Program-made: the position numbers and the translations under genes | The notes under the pieces: model-generated | Seen by the model: only the letters and a program-made list of their open reading frames with translations | Told to the model about the DNA's origin: nothing | Database searches by the model: none | In this document: one piece after another, positions 7,568-14,156 of the stretch | Layout: each line of letters starts with the position of its first letter | How positions within the stretch are numbered: the stretch's first letter is position 1 | Assembly (NCBI GenBank): GCA_017460515.1 | Contig: JAFUAY010000022.1 | Span: 78,945 to 134,601, forward strand | Direction of reading: 5' to 3' | Source of the DNA: Prevotella sp. | Lineage (GTDB): Bacteria > Bacteroidota > Bacteroidia > Bacteroidales > Bacteroidaceae | Length of the DNA: 55,657 bases

Positions 7568-8140
7568 TCACAAGCCTTGTGGACTTGGCAATTTACATTT
7601 CCAGACCACATTGGCACGTATCAGATCTATCTTCTTCACCTCTCCACGCTTACCAGAAATGGAGTAGTATCTTGAGACGCCCTTAGGAAGAATCTCTGAG
7701 AACACCTTACGAATTCTTGCACACTTCTCATTAATGGAGTTCAGTGTTGGGTTCGTCACATCCTCTATGCTTTGTAGCACTCTGTCAGTTAGCCCTGCTG
7801 GTCGTAACAGCAGATATAGTTGTGTCAGTTCTCTCCTGTAGTCAGAAAGGCATTTCAGCACAATCCCTTCAGGATGTGACAGGAACAGCAGATACACAGC
7901 TTTTACCAAAGGTTCCATCTTTACCTCAGTATCAACTCCATCAGCTAACACAACCTTGTAGTCTTCCGTAACCACCAACTGCGGAAACAGTTCATCATCA
8001 TTCATTGCTGCCACAATCTCAGCTTCATCTATACCATACGCTTTCAGTTTGCGTACTTTTTCCTTCACTTCGTCCAAAAGAATGGAGCAATGGAACTGCT
8101 CCAGTTCTTTTGAAATCAGTAATTTTCCTTGTCTGTCCAT
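7568..8140 (-). CDS. Unknown soluble protein, 190 aa
   Basis: I do not recognise the family. It is alpha/beta with a central segment AVYLLFLSHPEGIVLKCLSD then YRREL, resembling a winged-helix or helical-bundle core, and a C-terminal part with an SISGKRGEVKKIDL strand-turn. No transmembrane segment. It starts 11 nt after the small acidic protein gene and ends 34 nt before the promoter of the VWA-fusion gene, so it is probably the last gene of the DUF4407 transcript. Confidence 0.7.
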   Translation of the reverse strand: MDRQGKLLISKELEQFHCSILLDEVKEKVRKLKAYGIDEAEIVAAMNDDELFPQLVVTEDYKVVLADGVDTEVKMEPLVKAVYLLFLSHPEGIVLKCLSDYRRELTQLYLLLRPAGLTDRVLQSIEDVTNPTLNSINEKCARIRKVFSEILPKGVSRYYSISGKRGEVKKIDLIRANVVWKCKLPSPQGL

Positions 8141-8151
8141 AACGATCCGTT

Positions 8152-8337
8152 TTAGAATCCCATAGCATCCATCATCGCATCATACATTCGAGGGTCACTG
8201 GGCATATCGCCATATATACCGTCAGTCAGAGCATCCCAGGAATCTTCTTCCGTCCATTCATAGCCACCATCATCGTAGCTTTCACACTCATAATCTTCGT
8301 ACTCCTCGTAAGAGTCATCATAATAATCTCTTGCCAT
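8152..8337 (-). CDS. Small very acidic protein, 61 aa
   Basis: More than a third of its 61 residues are Asp or Glu, with repeated DYYDD / YEEYEDYE motifs rich in Tyr, followed by a short C-terminal stretch (DPRMYDAMMDAMGF) that could be a helix. It lies between the DUF4407 gene and the 190-residue gene with gaps of 31 and 11 nt. No family recognised. Such acidic tyrosine-rich peptides may mimic nucleic acid or bind cations, but nothing here decides this. Confidence 0.65.
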   Translation of the reverse strand: MARDYYDDSYEEYEDYECESYDDGGYEWTEEDSWDALTDGIYGDMPSDPRMYDAMMDAMGF

Positions 8338-8368
8338 AATCTGAAATTTTAAAAAGTTATTACTACTA

Positions 8369-9349
8369 TTATTTCACCAAGACACTTTGTGCCGTCTGCT
8401 CCATTAGATTCTTCTTCAGGCTAAGTTGGTTCTCTACAATCAGTTCGTAGTCACATTTATTTTCGCCCATCTTAATCGTCAACACAAACAACTCAAGGAA
8501 AGTCAAAAAGCAGAACAAAATGATGTAGAATGCCAGTGAAGCCTTGCTTTGCGATACGACTTTTAATGTTGCTTCAAGCTCTTCGATAAATCCAGGAGTA
8601 CGTCGGTTCATTTCTGCTCTTACTGTCTCAGCCACTTCTTTTTTGTCCTGTCGAAGCTGCTCTAATTGGGTGGAATAAATCTGAATCTGGTCATTGTTGG
8701 CTTTCAGTTGCTCTGCCAATGGATTCGCCATTGTTACAGTATTCACAATCTGAGTTTTGACCTTCTGAGGATTACCATTTTCGTCAACACCGATGACCTG
8801 CTCTTGAGTTGAAACATTTGTCCCCTTTATTACTGGACGCTTCTGTAGCTCTTCATTGAGTACTATTGTCGCCTTACTCAAGGAGTCCATATCATTTGTG
8901 ATACGTTGTATATCACCATCATAGATGGCTAAACGCTTTGTAATAGTAGCACTGATTACATCTTCTCTGTGTTCCTGAATAGCCTGCTGAATATCATTGC
9001 GGAAGATAATCTGGTCGAAGATACACGAACCCAGGACAGCCATACATAGCGCAAGCAGGACTCTCATCACGCTCATCAGTCTGGCCTTGCCCACTGTCAA
9101 TATAATGACTCGTTCAACGCAAAGAACAATGAACATAAAGGCAAGAGACACGCATATCTTCAGCGCACATGACTCGATGTTGATATATCGGTCTGCAAAA
9201 CAGTAACCAATTGTGCCCCATAACACCATCATAATGCAGATAGCTGAAAGGAGTTTCCGATACTGGCGGTAGCTGGCCTCGCCACACTCATTCAAAATGT
9301 TCTTGTCCCAACCGATAAGGAAACAACCTATATTTCTTAAAGTCTTCAT
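8369..9349 (-). CDS. DUF4407 membrane coiled-coil protein
   Basis: A 326-residue protein of the DUF4407 layout. Three N-terminal membrane segments (about 33-51, 62-85 and 92-113) are followed by a long coiled coil (about 120-255, with DIQRITNDMDSLSKA and QIQIYSTQLEQLRQDKKE) and a final membrane helix (about 271-293). The N-terminus begins with the characteristic FLIGWDKNILNECG. The loop between the last two segments is probably periplasmic. Family function is not known. It lies 11 nt after the 187-residue gene and is likely a membrane platform for the soluble products of the operon. Confidence 0.85.
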   Translation of the reverse strand: MKTLRNIGCFLIGWDKNILNECGEASYRQYRKLLSAICIMMVLWGTIGYCFADRYINIESCALKICVSLAFMFIVLCVERVIILTVGKARLMSVMRVLLALCMAVLGSCIFDQIIFRNDIQQAIQEHREDVISATITKRLAIYDGDIQRITNDMDSLSKATIVLNEELQKRPVIKGTNVSTQEQVIGVDENGNPQKVKTQIVNTVTMANPLAEQLKANNDQIQIYSTQLEQLRQDKKEVAETVRAEMNRRTPGFIEELEATLKVVSQSKASLAFYIILFCFLTFLELFVLTIKMGENKCDYELIVENQLSLKKNLMEQTAQSVLVK

Positions 9350-9360
9350 AATGTTCTGTA

Positions 9361-9924
9361 TTACTTATTGTTGATGAAATTAACTGCGTTTGCAGCAATC
9401 CCCTTAAGGAATCCTCTACGATACGACTCAATCATTGTTGTCATCTTTGGATCGTTGGCTTCTAACTGCGACTGCATTTCTTGTATCTCAGTCAAATGCT
9501 CCTCGTAACTGATACGTAAAGCCTCCATTTCTGCAGCTGCCGCAAGAGCCAAGGCCTTTTTAGCATTTTCTATCTTCACGTTTACTATTCTAATATCACT
9601 TCTGTACTTAAGAATAATTCTCTTAAACAGCATCTCAAAGTCGTTACGAATAATCTTCTCTTTCGTGTCACGATAGGTAATGTCGCTGTTCGATAATGCA
9701 TCTTTGAATCCTTCTTCCTCGAAGTTCTTGTGGATGAAGTTGAAAATAACATCAATGGGCATTCCAGTTCCCCATGTAATGGTTATTAGCTTCTCGTCAT
9801 CTTTTTTTTCTTCTTCAGGTGACATAACAACCTCGTTGTTTTCTTCCTGATGGTTCTCTGTTATAACAGGAATCATCTCTGCATTTTCTTCTGGCTTTGC
9901 GCCAAATAATCCAAATAATGTCAT
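9361..9924 (-). CDS. Unknown protein with coiled-coil region, 187 aa
   Basis: No family recognised. The N-terminal third is acidic and low-complexity, the middle (WGTGMPIDVIFNFIHKNFEE) looks globular, and residues about 105-160 form an Ala/Glu-rich coiled coil. It lies 23 nt after the one-pass membrane protein and 11 nt before the DUF4407 gene. It may pair with the DUF4407 coiled coil, but that is inference. Confidence 0.7.
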   Translation of the reverse strand: MTLFGLFGAKPEENAEMIPVITENHQEENNEVVMSPEEEKKDDEKLITITWGTGMPIDVIFNFIHKNFEEEGFKDALSNSDITYRDTKEKIIRNDFEMLFKRIILKYRSDIRIVNVKIENAKKALALAAAAEMEALRISYEEHLTEIQEMQSQLEANDPKMTTMIESYRRGFLKGIAANAVNFINNK

Positions 9925-9947
9925 AGTTGTATTTTTTTAAATGGTTA

Positions 9948-10487
9948 TTAACTCTTCAATTCGTCTATTGACAGGACAACATCTTCAATTGTTCCCTCTT
10001 GTCGGTTCCAATAGCGGAATATCATATTTCTGTTTGTTGCGATGATATGCTGCACCTTATATCCTTCTTTATCTATTTGAGCAAGGATATTACTCTTTAC
10101 AACATTCATGTCAATTTCTCCATATCTGTGCCATCTGTCATTTATTTCATAGTTACAGATAAAAGAATCCTTTGTAACCTCAGAGCTTGTCCAAGTTGTA
10201 ATCTTGTCTACTTTTACAGGACATTCGAATGTCTGATACTTTGCAAGCAATGAAAGATACTCTTCGTCATCAACTTCTTCGCCCGTCTGGATTTTCCTAA
10301 GTTCTTCTTCCGTAAAGAAATCATCTGGATTTTTGGGCTCGACGTAGTCATCAAACAGCGCAATCGAGATAATCGTTGCAACGAATAATACTATTAGAAA
10401 AATAACTGGAGAGATAGTAAAGGTCATTAACAATAAGAACCAAAACTTTCTAAACAGCCTGATGATGTGGAATAATACTTTTTTCAT
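9948..10487 (-). CDS. One-pass membrane protein, first gene of the DUF4407 operon
   Basis: A 179-residue protein with a basic N-terminus and one long hydrophobic segment (about 18-46, FWFLLLMTFTISPVIFLIVL onwards), followed by an acidic, soluble, probably periplasmic domain with no recognised fold. I chose ATG 10485-10487; a TTG 57 nt upstream lies beside a possible promoter (TATTTTTTG) and is unlikely. It is divergent from the metacaspase gene, with 121 bp between the two start codons. Confidence 0.7.
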   Translation of the reverse strand: MKKVLFHIIRLFRKFWFLLLMTFTISPVIFLIVLFVATIISIALFDDYVEPKNPDDFFTEEELRKIQTGEEVDDEEYLSLLAKYQTFECPVKVDKITTWTSSEVTKDSFICNYEINDRWHRYGEIDMNVVKSNILAQIDKEGYKVQHIIATNRNMIFRYWNRQEGTIEDVVLSIDELKS

Positions 10488-10582
10488 TTTCTTTTTGATT
10501 TTAATAGTTTCACAATCTTGTTTTCTTTGCCCTTTTATACTCAAAAAATAAGAAAGGTAACTACGTAATTAAAAAAAAGTTG

Positions 10583-10590
10583 TATTTTTG
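10583..10590 (+). promoter_or_regulatory. -7 promoter box of the metacaspase operon
   Basis: TATTTTTG followed by C fits TAnnTTTG. It ends 18 nt before the ATG at 10609, so the mRNA leader is only about 12-15 nt and a longer TTG start inside the box is excluded. Confidence 0.7.
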
Positions 10591-10608
10591 CAGAAAATTT
10601 GTTTGTGT

Positions 10609-11478
10609 ATGAGATTTAGACTATGCCTAATAGTGGTAGCTTTGCTCCTCTCCTCCGCTGCAAATGCCCAGCGGAAACGGGCTTTCTTGGTTGGAATCTC
10701 ACACTACGATACTGCATTGACAGGCTATCAATGGAACAACATCAACGGTGTTGAAGATGTGAACCTTCTTAATCCTGTCTTAAAGAAACAAGGCTTCATC
10801 ACCACGACATCGTTAGATGAGCAGGCCACCTTTGATAACATCGTCAGTCAAATAGCCCTATTCTCAAACAAAACAAAGAAGGGCGACATTGTTTATCTGC
10901 ATTTTTCTACTCATGGCCAACCTGTAGAAGATCTCAACGGTGACGAAGAAGACGGATGGGATGAGTCTATTGTGCCTATTGATGCCTATAAGACATATAA
11001 GAAAGGTGTATATGAAGGGCAAAAGCACTTGACAGACGACTTGCTCAACAAGTATATCAAGAAACTCCGTGAGAAAATCGGGCCGACAGGATTTCTGTAT
11101 ATTGTCATCGATGCCTGTCATGCAGGTACATCGTCAAGAGCCAACGATGAAACAGTTCGTGGGACCCGCGTGGGGTTTACTTATAATAATAAGGTATTCA
11201 AGCCTTCCGCAAGTAAGAAATCGCATTATCGAATAGAGTCATCTGCCAAACTGTCCAACGTCCTATTTATAGAGGCCTGTCGTCCTGATCAGGTAAATAC
11301 TGAAATCAAAGTTGACGGTAAACGCTTTGGTCCTCTTTCTTATAACATTGCGCAGACTTTATCTGGTTTTACACTCACCACTAATGCCAACGACTTTGTT
11401 GAGAGCATCAAACGTTCTCTTATTAAAACGGGAAGATGGCCGAACAACCAGAATCTTGTCACAGAAACAAGCTATTGA
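10609..11478 (+). CDS. Exported metacaspase-like protease (peptidase C14)
   Basis: A 289-residue protein. Residues 1-20 are a signal peptide with an ANA/Q cleavage site. The caspase fold follows: FLVGISHYD at 26-34, catalytic His102 in FSTHGQ, a DLNGDEEDGWDE acidic loop (108-119) typical of bacterial metacaspases, and catalytic Cys170 in IDACHAG. Both catalytic residues are intact, so a cysteine peptidase cutting after a basic residue (the metacaspase norm) is expected, acting outside the cytoplasm. The stop is followed after one base by the ATG of a sigma factor, and then an anti-sigma-like gene. A link between proteolysis and sigma release is a natural hypothesis. Confidence 0.9.
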   Translation: MRFRLCLIVVALLLSSAANAQRKRAFLVGISHYDTALTGYQWNNINGVEDVNLLNPVLKKQGFITTTSLDEQATFDNIVSQIALFSNKTKKGDIVYLHFSTHGQPVEDLNGDEEDGWDESIVPIDAYKTYKKGVYEGQKHLTDDLLNKYIKKLREKIGPTGFLYIVIDACHAGTSSRANDETVRGTRVGFTYNNKVFKPSASKKSHYRIESSAKLSNVLFIEACRPDQVNTEIKVDGKRFGPLSYNIAQTLSGFTLTTNANDFVESIKRSLIKTGRWPNNQNLVTETSY

Positions 11479-11479
11479 A

Positions 11480-12064
11480 ATGGCAAAGGAGATAACACTA
11501 CAAAATACGGAGCTTAACCGCTTTATTGCTGACGAAAGGAATAAGGTGCTGGCATATCTGAGGAAGACGTTCTCTGTCTCAGATGATGATCTAAGTGATA
11601 TTTATCAAGAGGCATCCGTAGCCCTGTTCACGAATATTCGTGACGGCAAACTGTCTAATCTCACAAGTACACTCTCCACTTACTTCCTTCGTATCTGTAT
11701 CAACCAGACGTTGAAATTCATGGAAAAACAGAAGAAAGTAATCCCCCTGTTTGATGATAGCAGACTTACTAATAAGGATTCTTTCCGTCCTGATAAGATA
11801 GACGAGCTATACCAACTTTGTACAGAGGATGAGGAGGCAGAGAAGGTGTCACAATCTGAAAAGATGGTCCAGAGTATCATCGAGTCTATGCCGGACACCT
11901 GTAAGAACGTTTTTCAAGGATACTATTGGGATAATCTCACAACCACAACTATTGCTGATATGTTTGGTTTTGCCAATGCTAACTCTGTTAAGACTCAGAA
12001 ATATAAGTGTCTACAGAAATTCCGTAACAAGTATAACGAGCTAATGAGTAAGATATATGGATAA
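11480..12064 (+). CDS. ECF-like RNA polymerase sigma factor
   Basis: A 194-residue protein with a sigma region 2 (DDLSDIYQEASVALFTNIRD, then LSTYFLRICINQTLKFMEK) and a region 4 helix-turn-helix (IIESMPDTCKNVFQGYY, IADMFGFANANSVKTQKYKC). I chose ATG 11480, one base after the metacaspase stop; longer starts would lie inside the protease gene. It overlaps the anti-sigma-like gene by 8 nt. It would direct RNA polymerase to a small regulon, probably including this operon. Region 2 is divergent, so its promoter preference cannot be guessed. Confidence 0.85.
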   Translation: MAKEITLQNTELNRFIADERNKVLAYLRKTFSVSDDDLSDIYQEASVALFTNIRDGKLSNLTSTLSTYFLRICINQTLKFMEKQKKVIPLFDDSRLTNKDSFRPDKIDELYQLCTEDEEAEKVSQSEKMVQSIIESMPDTCKNVFQGYYWDNLTTTTIADMFGFANANSVKTQKYKCLQKFRNKYNELMSKIYG

Positions 12065-12731
12065 AGACAACGATATAATGATGAATGGTATTGACGAGCG
12101 TATTGAGGCATTTCTTCGTGGCTCTATGAGTGCTGAGGAAGAAGCCATTTTTAAACAGGAGATAAAAAGTAATCCTGAACTACGCAATCGTGTGGTGGCT
12201 ACGACATCGCTCATCAAAGGAATACAGGCAAAAGAGGCTGAAAGAGAAAAAGAGATTATTCACTCTACAACTAATGCCAGTAAGTCAAAAATCCGTCCTC
12301 TTATGATGTGGGCCTGCTCTACTGCTGCTGTATTTGTTATTATCTTTGGTGTCTATAAAGAACACAGATATCGGACACTTGAAGGAGCGGTTTCACCTTA
12401 TTATATACAATATGATGCTGAAGACATATCTCGTGGTGAGGCGGACTCTGCAGCAATCGTTCATCTCTATAACTTGTTCACACAGATTCAAGACAAAAGG
12501 AACGTATCAGACATTATCGAGGAGTTGGAGCCAATCTACAACTCTCTTGAGAACGATATTACTTATTACACCTTTGCTAACGACATTGCTTGGAACCTCG
12601 CATTAGCCTATGTTAAGGATGACCAAACAGATAAGGCTGTCACTATTCTACAGAAACTCAAGGACGATAATCCCGATACACCTATCTGTAAAAAAGCTGA
12701 AGAGCTGTTGGAAAAGATTAGCGAAATGTGA
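12057..12731 (+). CDS. One-pass anti-sigma-like protein with periplasmic helical domain
   Basis: A 224-residue protein. Residues 1-60 form a cytoplasmic helical domain of the anti-sigma N-terminal type (IEAFLRGSMSAEEEAIFKQE, followed by NPELRNRV). A membrane helix spans 81-100. The periplasmic part (about 101-224) has TPR-like helices (NDIAWNLALAYVKDDQTDKA). The start overlaps the sigma gene by 8 nt, which favours stoichiometric synthesis. It probably holds the sigma factor at the membrane. Release by cutting the periplasmic part, for example by the upstream metacaspase, is inference. Confidence 0.75.
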   Translation: MDKDNDIMMNGIDERIEAFLRGSMSAEEEAIFKQEIKSNPELRNRVVATTSLIKGIQAKEAEREKEIIHSTTNASKSKIRPLMMWACSTAAVFVIIFGVYKEHRYRTLEGAVSPYYIQYDAEDISRGEADSAAIVHLYNLFTQIQDKRNVSDIIEELEPIYNSLENDITYYTFANDIAWNLALAYVKDDQTDKAVTILQKLKDDNPDTPICKKAEELLEKISEM

Positions 12732-12771
12732 GAAATACGTCGAAATATTTGGAAGTTTCAATTAAAAAGCT

Positions 12772-12779
12772 TATCTTTG
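12772..12779 (+). promoter_or_regulatory. Promoter of the small-protein/GNAT pair
   Basis: TATCTTTG at 12772-12779 with TTTG at 12748-12751, 20 nt upstream, matches both Bacteroidota promoter elements. The start codon follows at 12809. Confidence 0.65.
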
Positions 12780-12808
12780 CATCGTCATAAAAGTGTTATT
12801 ATACCATT

Positions 12809-12976
12809 ATGTTAGGAATTAAGACAAGGCGCACCCCTATAACGGGAGACATTGCGAATAAGATTCGCAATGCTGTTGTCCGTGTCGCCAATGGTCAACT
12901 TAATGCGCAAGAGAAGGCGAGTGTGGAACGTGCTAAAGAGGCATTGAACCGCTACGAGATTAATTGGGAACTATGA
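12809..12976 (+). CDS. Small protein upstream of GNAT (possible antitoxin), 55 aa
   Basis: A 55-residue frame, MLGIKTRRTPITGDIANKIR onwards, ending EALNRYEINWEL. It is basic at the start and helical and amphipathic after. Its stop overlaps the GNAT start as ATGA (12973-12976), so translation is coupled. Small gene first, acetyltransferase second, with a promoter in front of the pair, is the layout of GNAT-type toxin-antitoxin modules. The protein lacks a recognisable ribbon-helix-helix DNA-binding pattern, so the antitoxin reading rests on arrangement only. Confidence 0.6.
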   Translation: MLGIKTRRTPITGDIANKIRNAVVRVANGQLNAQEKASVERAKEALNRYEINWEL

Positions 12977-13584
12977 AACCTGTATTAGACATAAGGAGGG
13001 CTGATGACGTATCAGCCCTTTTTGATTTTAAATGTGGAGTGAAGTCGATGGACGATTTCATCCATGACCATGAAAATGGGCTTGATAAGTTTATCAAACT
13101 ACATCTTTCTAAGCTTTGGATAGTGTATGAGAATGAGAAGGCTGTGGCATTTTTTGCCCTCAGTAAGGATGCACTGATGCTAAACAGTGATGATAGGCGA
13201 ACTATAGAACGCGATAAGGAAAAATCTGCCGCATTTGTTGCGCCTGAAGATGCAGATAAATTGTGGGAGAAAGAAAAATACCCCGCCATTGAAATTGACT
13301 ACCTCGCCGTCTGCAAAGAGAAGCGTGAAGAGCCAGGGGAACATCTGGGTACTGCAATTATACAGAAGATTGCTCAATTTGCTGCTGCCGACAAACTCTC
13401 TGCCACCATGTTCCTAACTGTTGAAGCTTTAGATACCAAGGAATACAGTGCTGTGAAGTTTTATCGTAATTGTGACTTTGAGTTTAGTGAAGTTGCGCAA
13501 AACAAGTACAATTACGAAGTCATGTATGGCAACCAGCCAACTACGCGAAGGATGTATAAACTCATCATCCCGATAGACGACTGA
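12973..13584 (+). CDS. GNAT-family N-acetyltransferase
   Basis: A 203-residue protein. DYLAVCKEKREEPGEHLGTA is the beta4 strand and the acetyl-CoA pyrophosphate loop of GNAT enzymes, and AVKFYRNCDF is the usual motif B end (YxxxGF-like). The N-terminal third carries an insertion (KSMDDFIHDHENG) seen in GNATs of the toxin-like group. I chose ATG 12973, which overlaps the stop of the 55-residue gene; a TTG three codons upstream is less likely. The substrate cannot be told from sequence: aminoacyl-tRNA if a toxin, otherwise a small molecule or protein. Confidence 0.8.
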   Translation: MKPVLDIRRADDVSALFDFKCGVKSMDDFIHDHENGLDKFIKLHLSKLWIVYENEKAVAFFALSKDALMLNSDDRRTIERDKEKSAAFVAPEDADKLWEKEKYPAIEIDYLAVCKEKREEPGEHLGTAIIQKIAQFAAADKLSATMFLTVEALDTKEYSAVKFYRNCDFEFSEVAQNKYNYEVMYGNQPTTRRMYKLIIPIDD

Positions 13585-13604
13585 ACACTAATCAACAGTA
13601 ACAA

Positions 13605-13637
13605 AGAAGGCAATCTCAAGATTGTCTTCTTCTTTTT
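13605..13637 (+). terminator. Terminator after the GNAT gene
   Basis: GAAGGCAATCT pairs with AGATTGTCTTC around a two-base loop and is followed by TTCTTTTTC. Confidence 0.75.
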
Positions 13638-13687
13638 CTGATTACCTTTTCCCAGCATGGTGTATCAAGGGCAAAAAGAGATACGAC

Positions 13688-13843
13688 ATGGAGGATTATG
13701 TTGAACAGATAGAGAGGTTCCTCAGGGGACAGATGAACCAGGAGGAAGAGAGCGTGTTCAAAACATCTTTGTCAACAGATGCCTATTTGCGGTCATACGT
13801 TGTCATAATGGCATTTATATTGAAAGCACAAAAAACAGGATAA
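13688..13843 (+). CDS. Stand-alone anti-sigma-like N-terminal domain, 51 aa
   Basis: The 51 residues begin MEDYVEQIERFLRGQMNQEE and align with the cytoplasmic domain of the anti-sigma-like protein at 12057-12731: IERFLRGQM against IEAFLRGSM, EEESVFK against EEAIFK, and YLRSYVV against ELRNRVV. It ends just before where the paralogue becomes linker and membrane helix. It is either a remnant of a duplicated gene or a soluble sigma-binding peptide. No good promoter is visible upstream, which favours a remnant. ATG 13688 was chosen on this alignment. Confidence 0.5.
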   Translation: MEDYVEQIERFLRGQMNQEEESVFKTSLSTDAYLRSYVVIMAFILKAQKTG

Positions 13844-13870
13844 AGATTTTGTACTTCCAATTTTTGTTTG

Positions 13871-13878
13871 TACCTTTG
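13871..13878 (+). promoter_or_regulatory. -7 promoter box of a small transcript
   Basis: TACCTTTG followed by CA, with TTTG upstream. The leader (about 13885-13965) contains a small CTCAATTGAG palindrome and precedes the 51-codon ORF at 13966. Confidence 0.65.
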
Positions 13879-13965
13879 CATCGGCTCAATTGAGCGGAGG
13901 TGCTTTCATGCCATTCCTAACTTAGTCAAGTGTCTGAGTACCGTAACCTTTTAAACTTTATTCTT

Positions 13966-14121
13966 ATGAAAAAAAGTTTCAGGGTTTCATGGAAGGCTCA
14001 GATCGAATTTTCTTGGTCTACCACTCCCCAAAAGGAGAACGAACAGTCAAATTGTTCTATGTGGTTGTCTATTATAGATTCGATAATGAGTATTGCCACC
14101 TCAATTAAAAGTCTATTTTAG
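13966..14121 (+). CDS. Small ORF of unknown function, 51 aa
   Basis: Begins MKKSFRVSWKAQIEFSWSTT and ends SIIDSIMSIATSIKSLF. The last third is amphipathic and Ser/Ile-rich, which could be a membrane-active or secreted peptide. It has a clear promoter and long leader (box 13871-13878) and a hairpin after the stop. No family recognised. It may be a small protein or merely part of a non-coding transcript. Confidence 0.4.
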   Translation: MKKSFRVSWKAQIEFSWSTTPQKENEQSNCSMWLSIIDSIMSIATSIKSLF

Positions 14122-14129
14122 ACTTTTTA

Positions 14130-14155
14130 CCCCAGAGATATCTTTGGGGCTTTTA
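14130..14155. terminator. Terminator between convergent transcripts
   Basis: CCCCA and TGGGG arms enclose GAGATATCTT and are followed on the plus strand by CTTTTATTT. It lies between the small ORF and the CHAT gene stop and may serve both. Confidence 0.55.
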
Positions 14156-14156
14156 T

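Noticed and set aside
7568-7585. Link between CACAAGCCTTGTGG here and CACAAGGCTTGTGG in the Rpn flank
   Set aside because: The similarity is limited to a short palindrome inside a coding C-terminus; no wider match.
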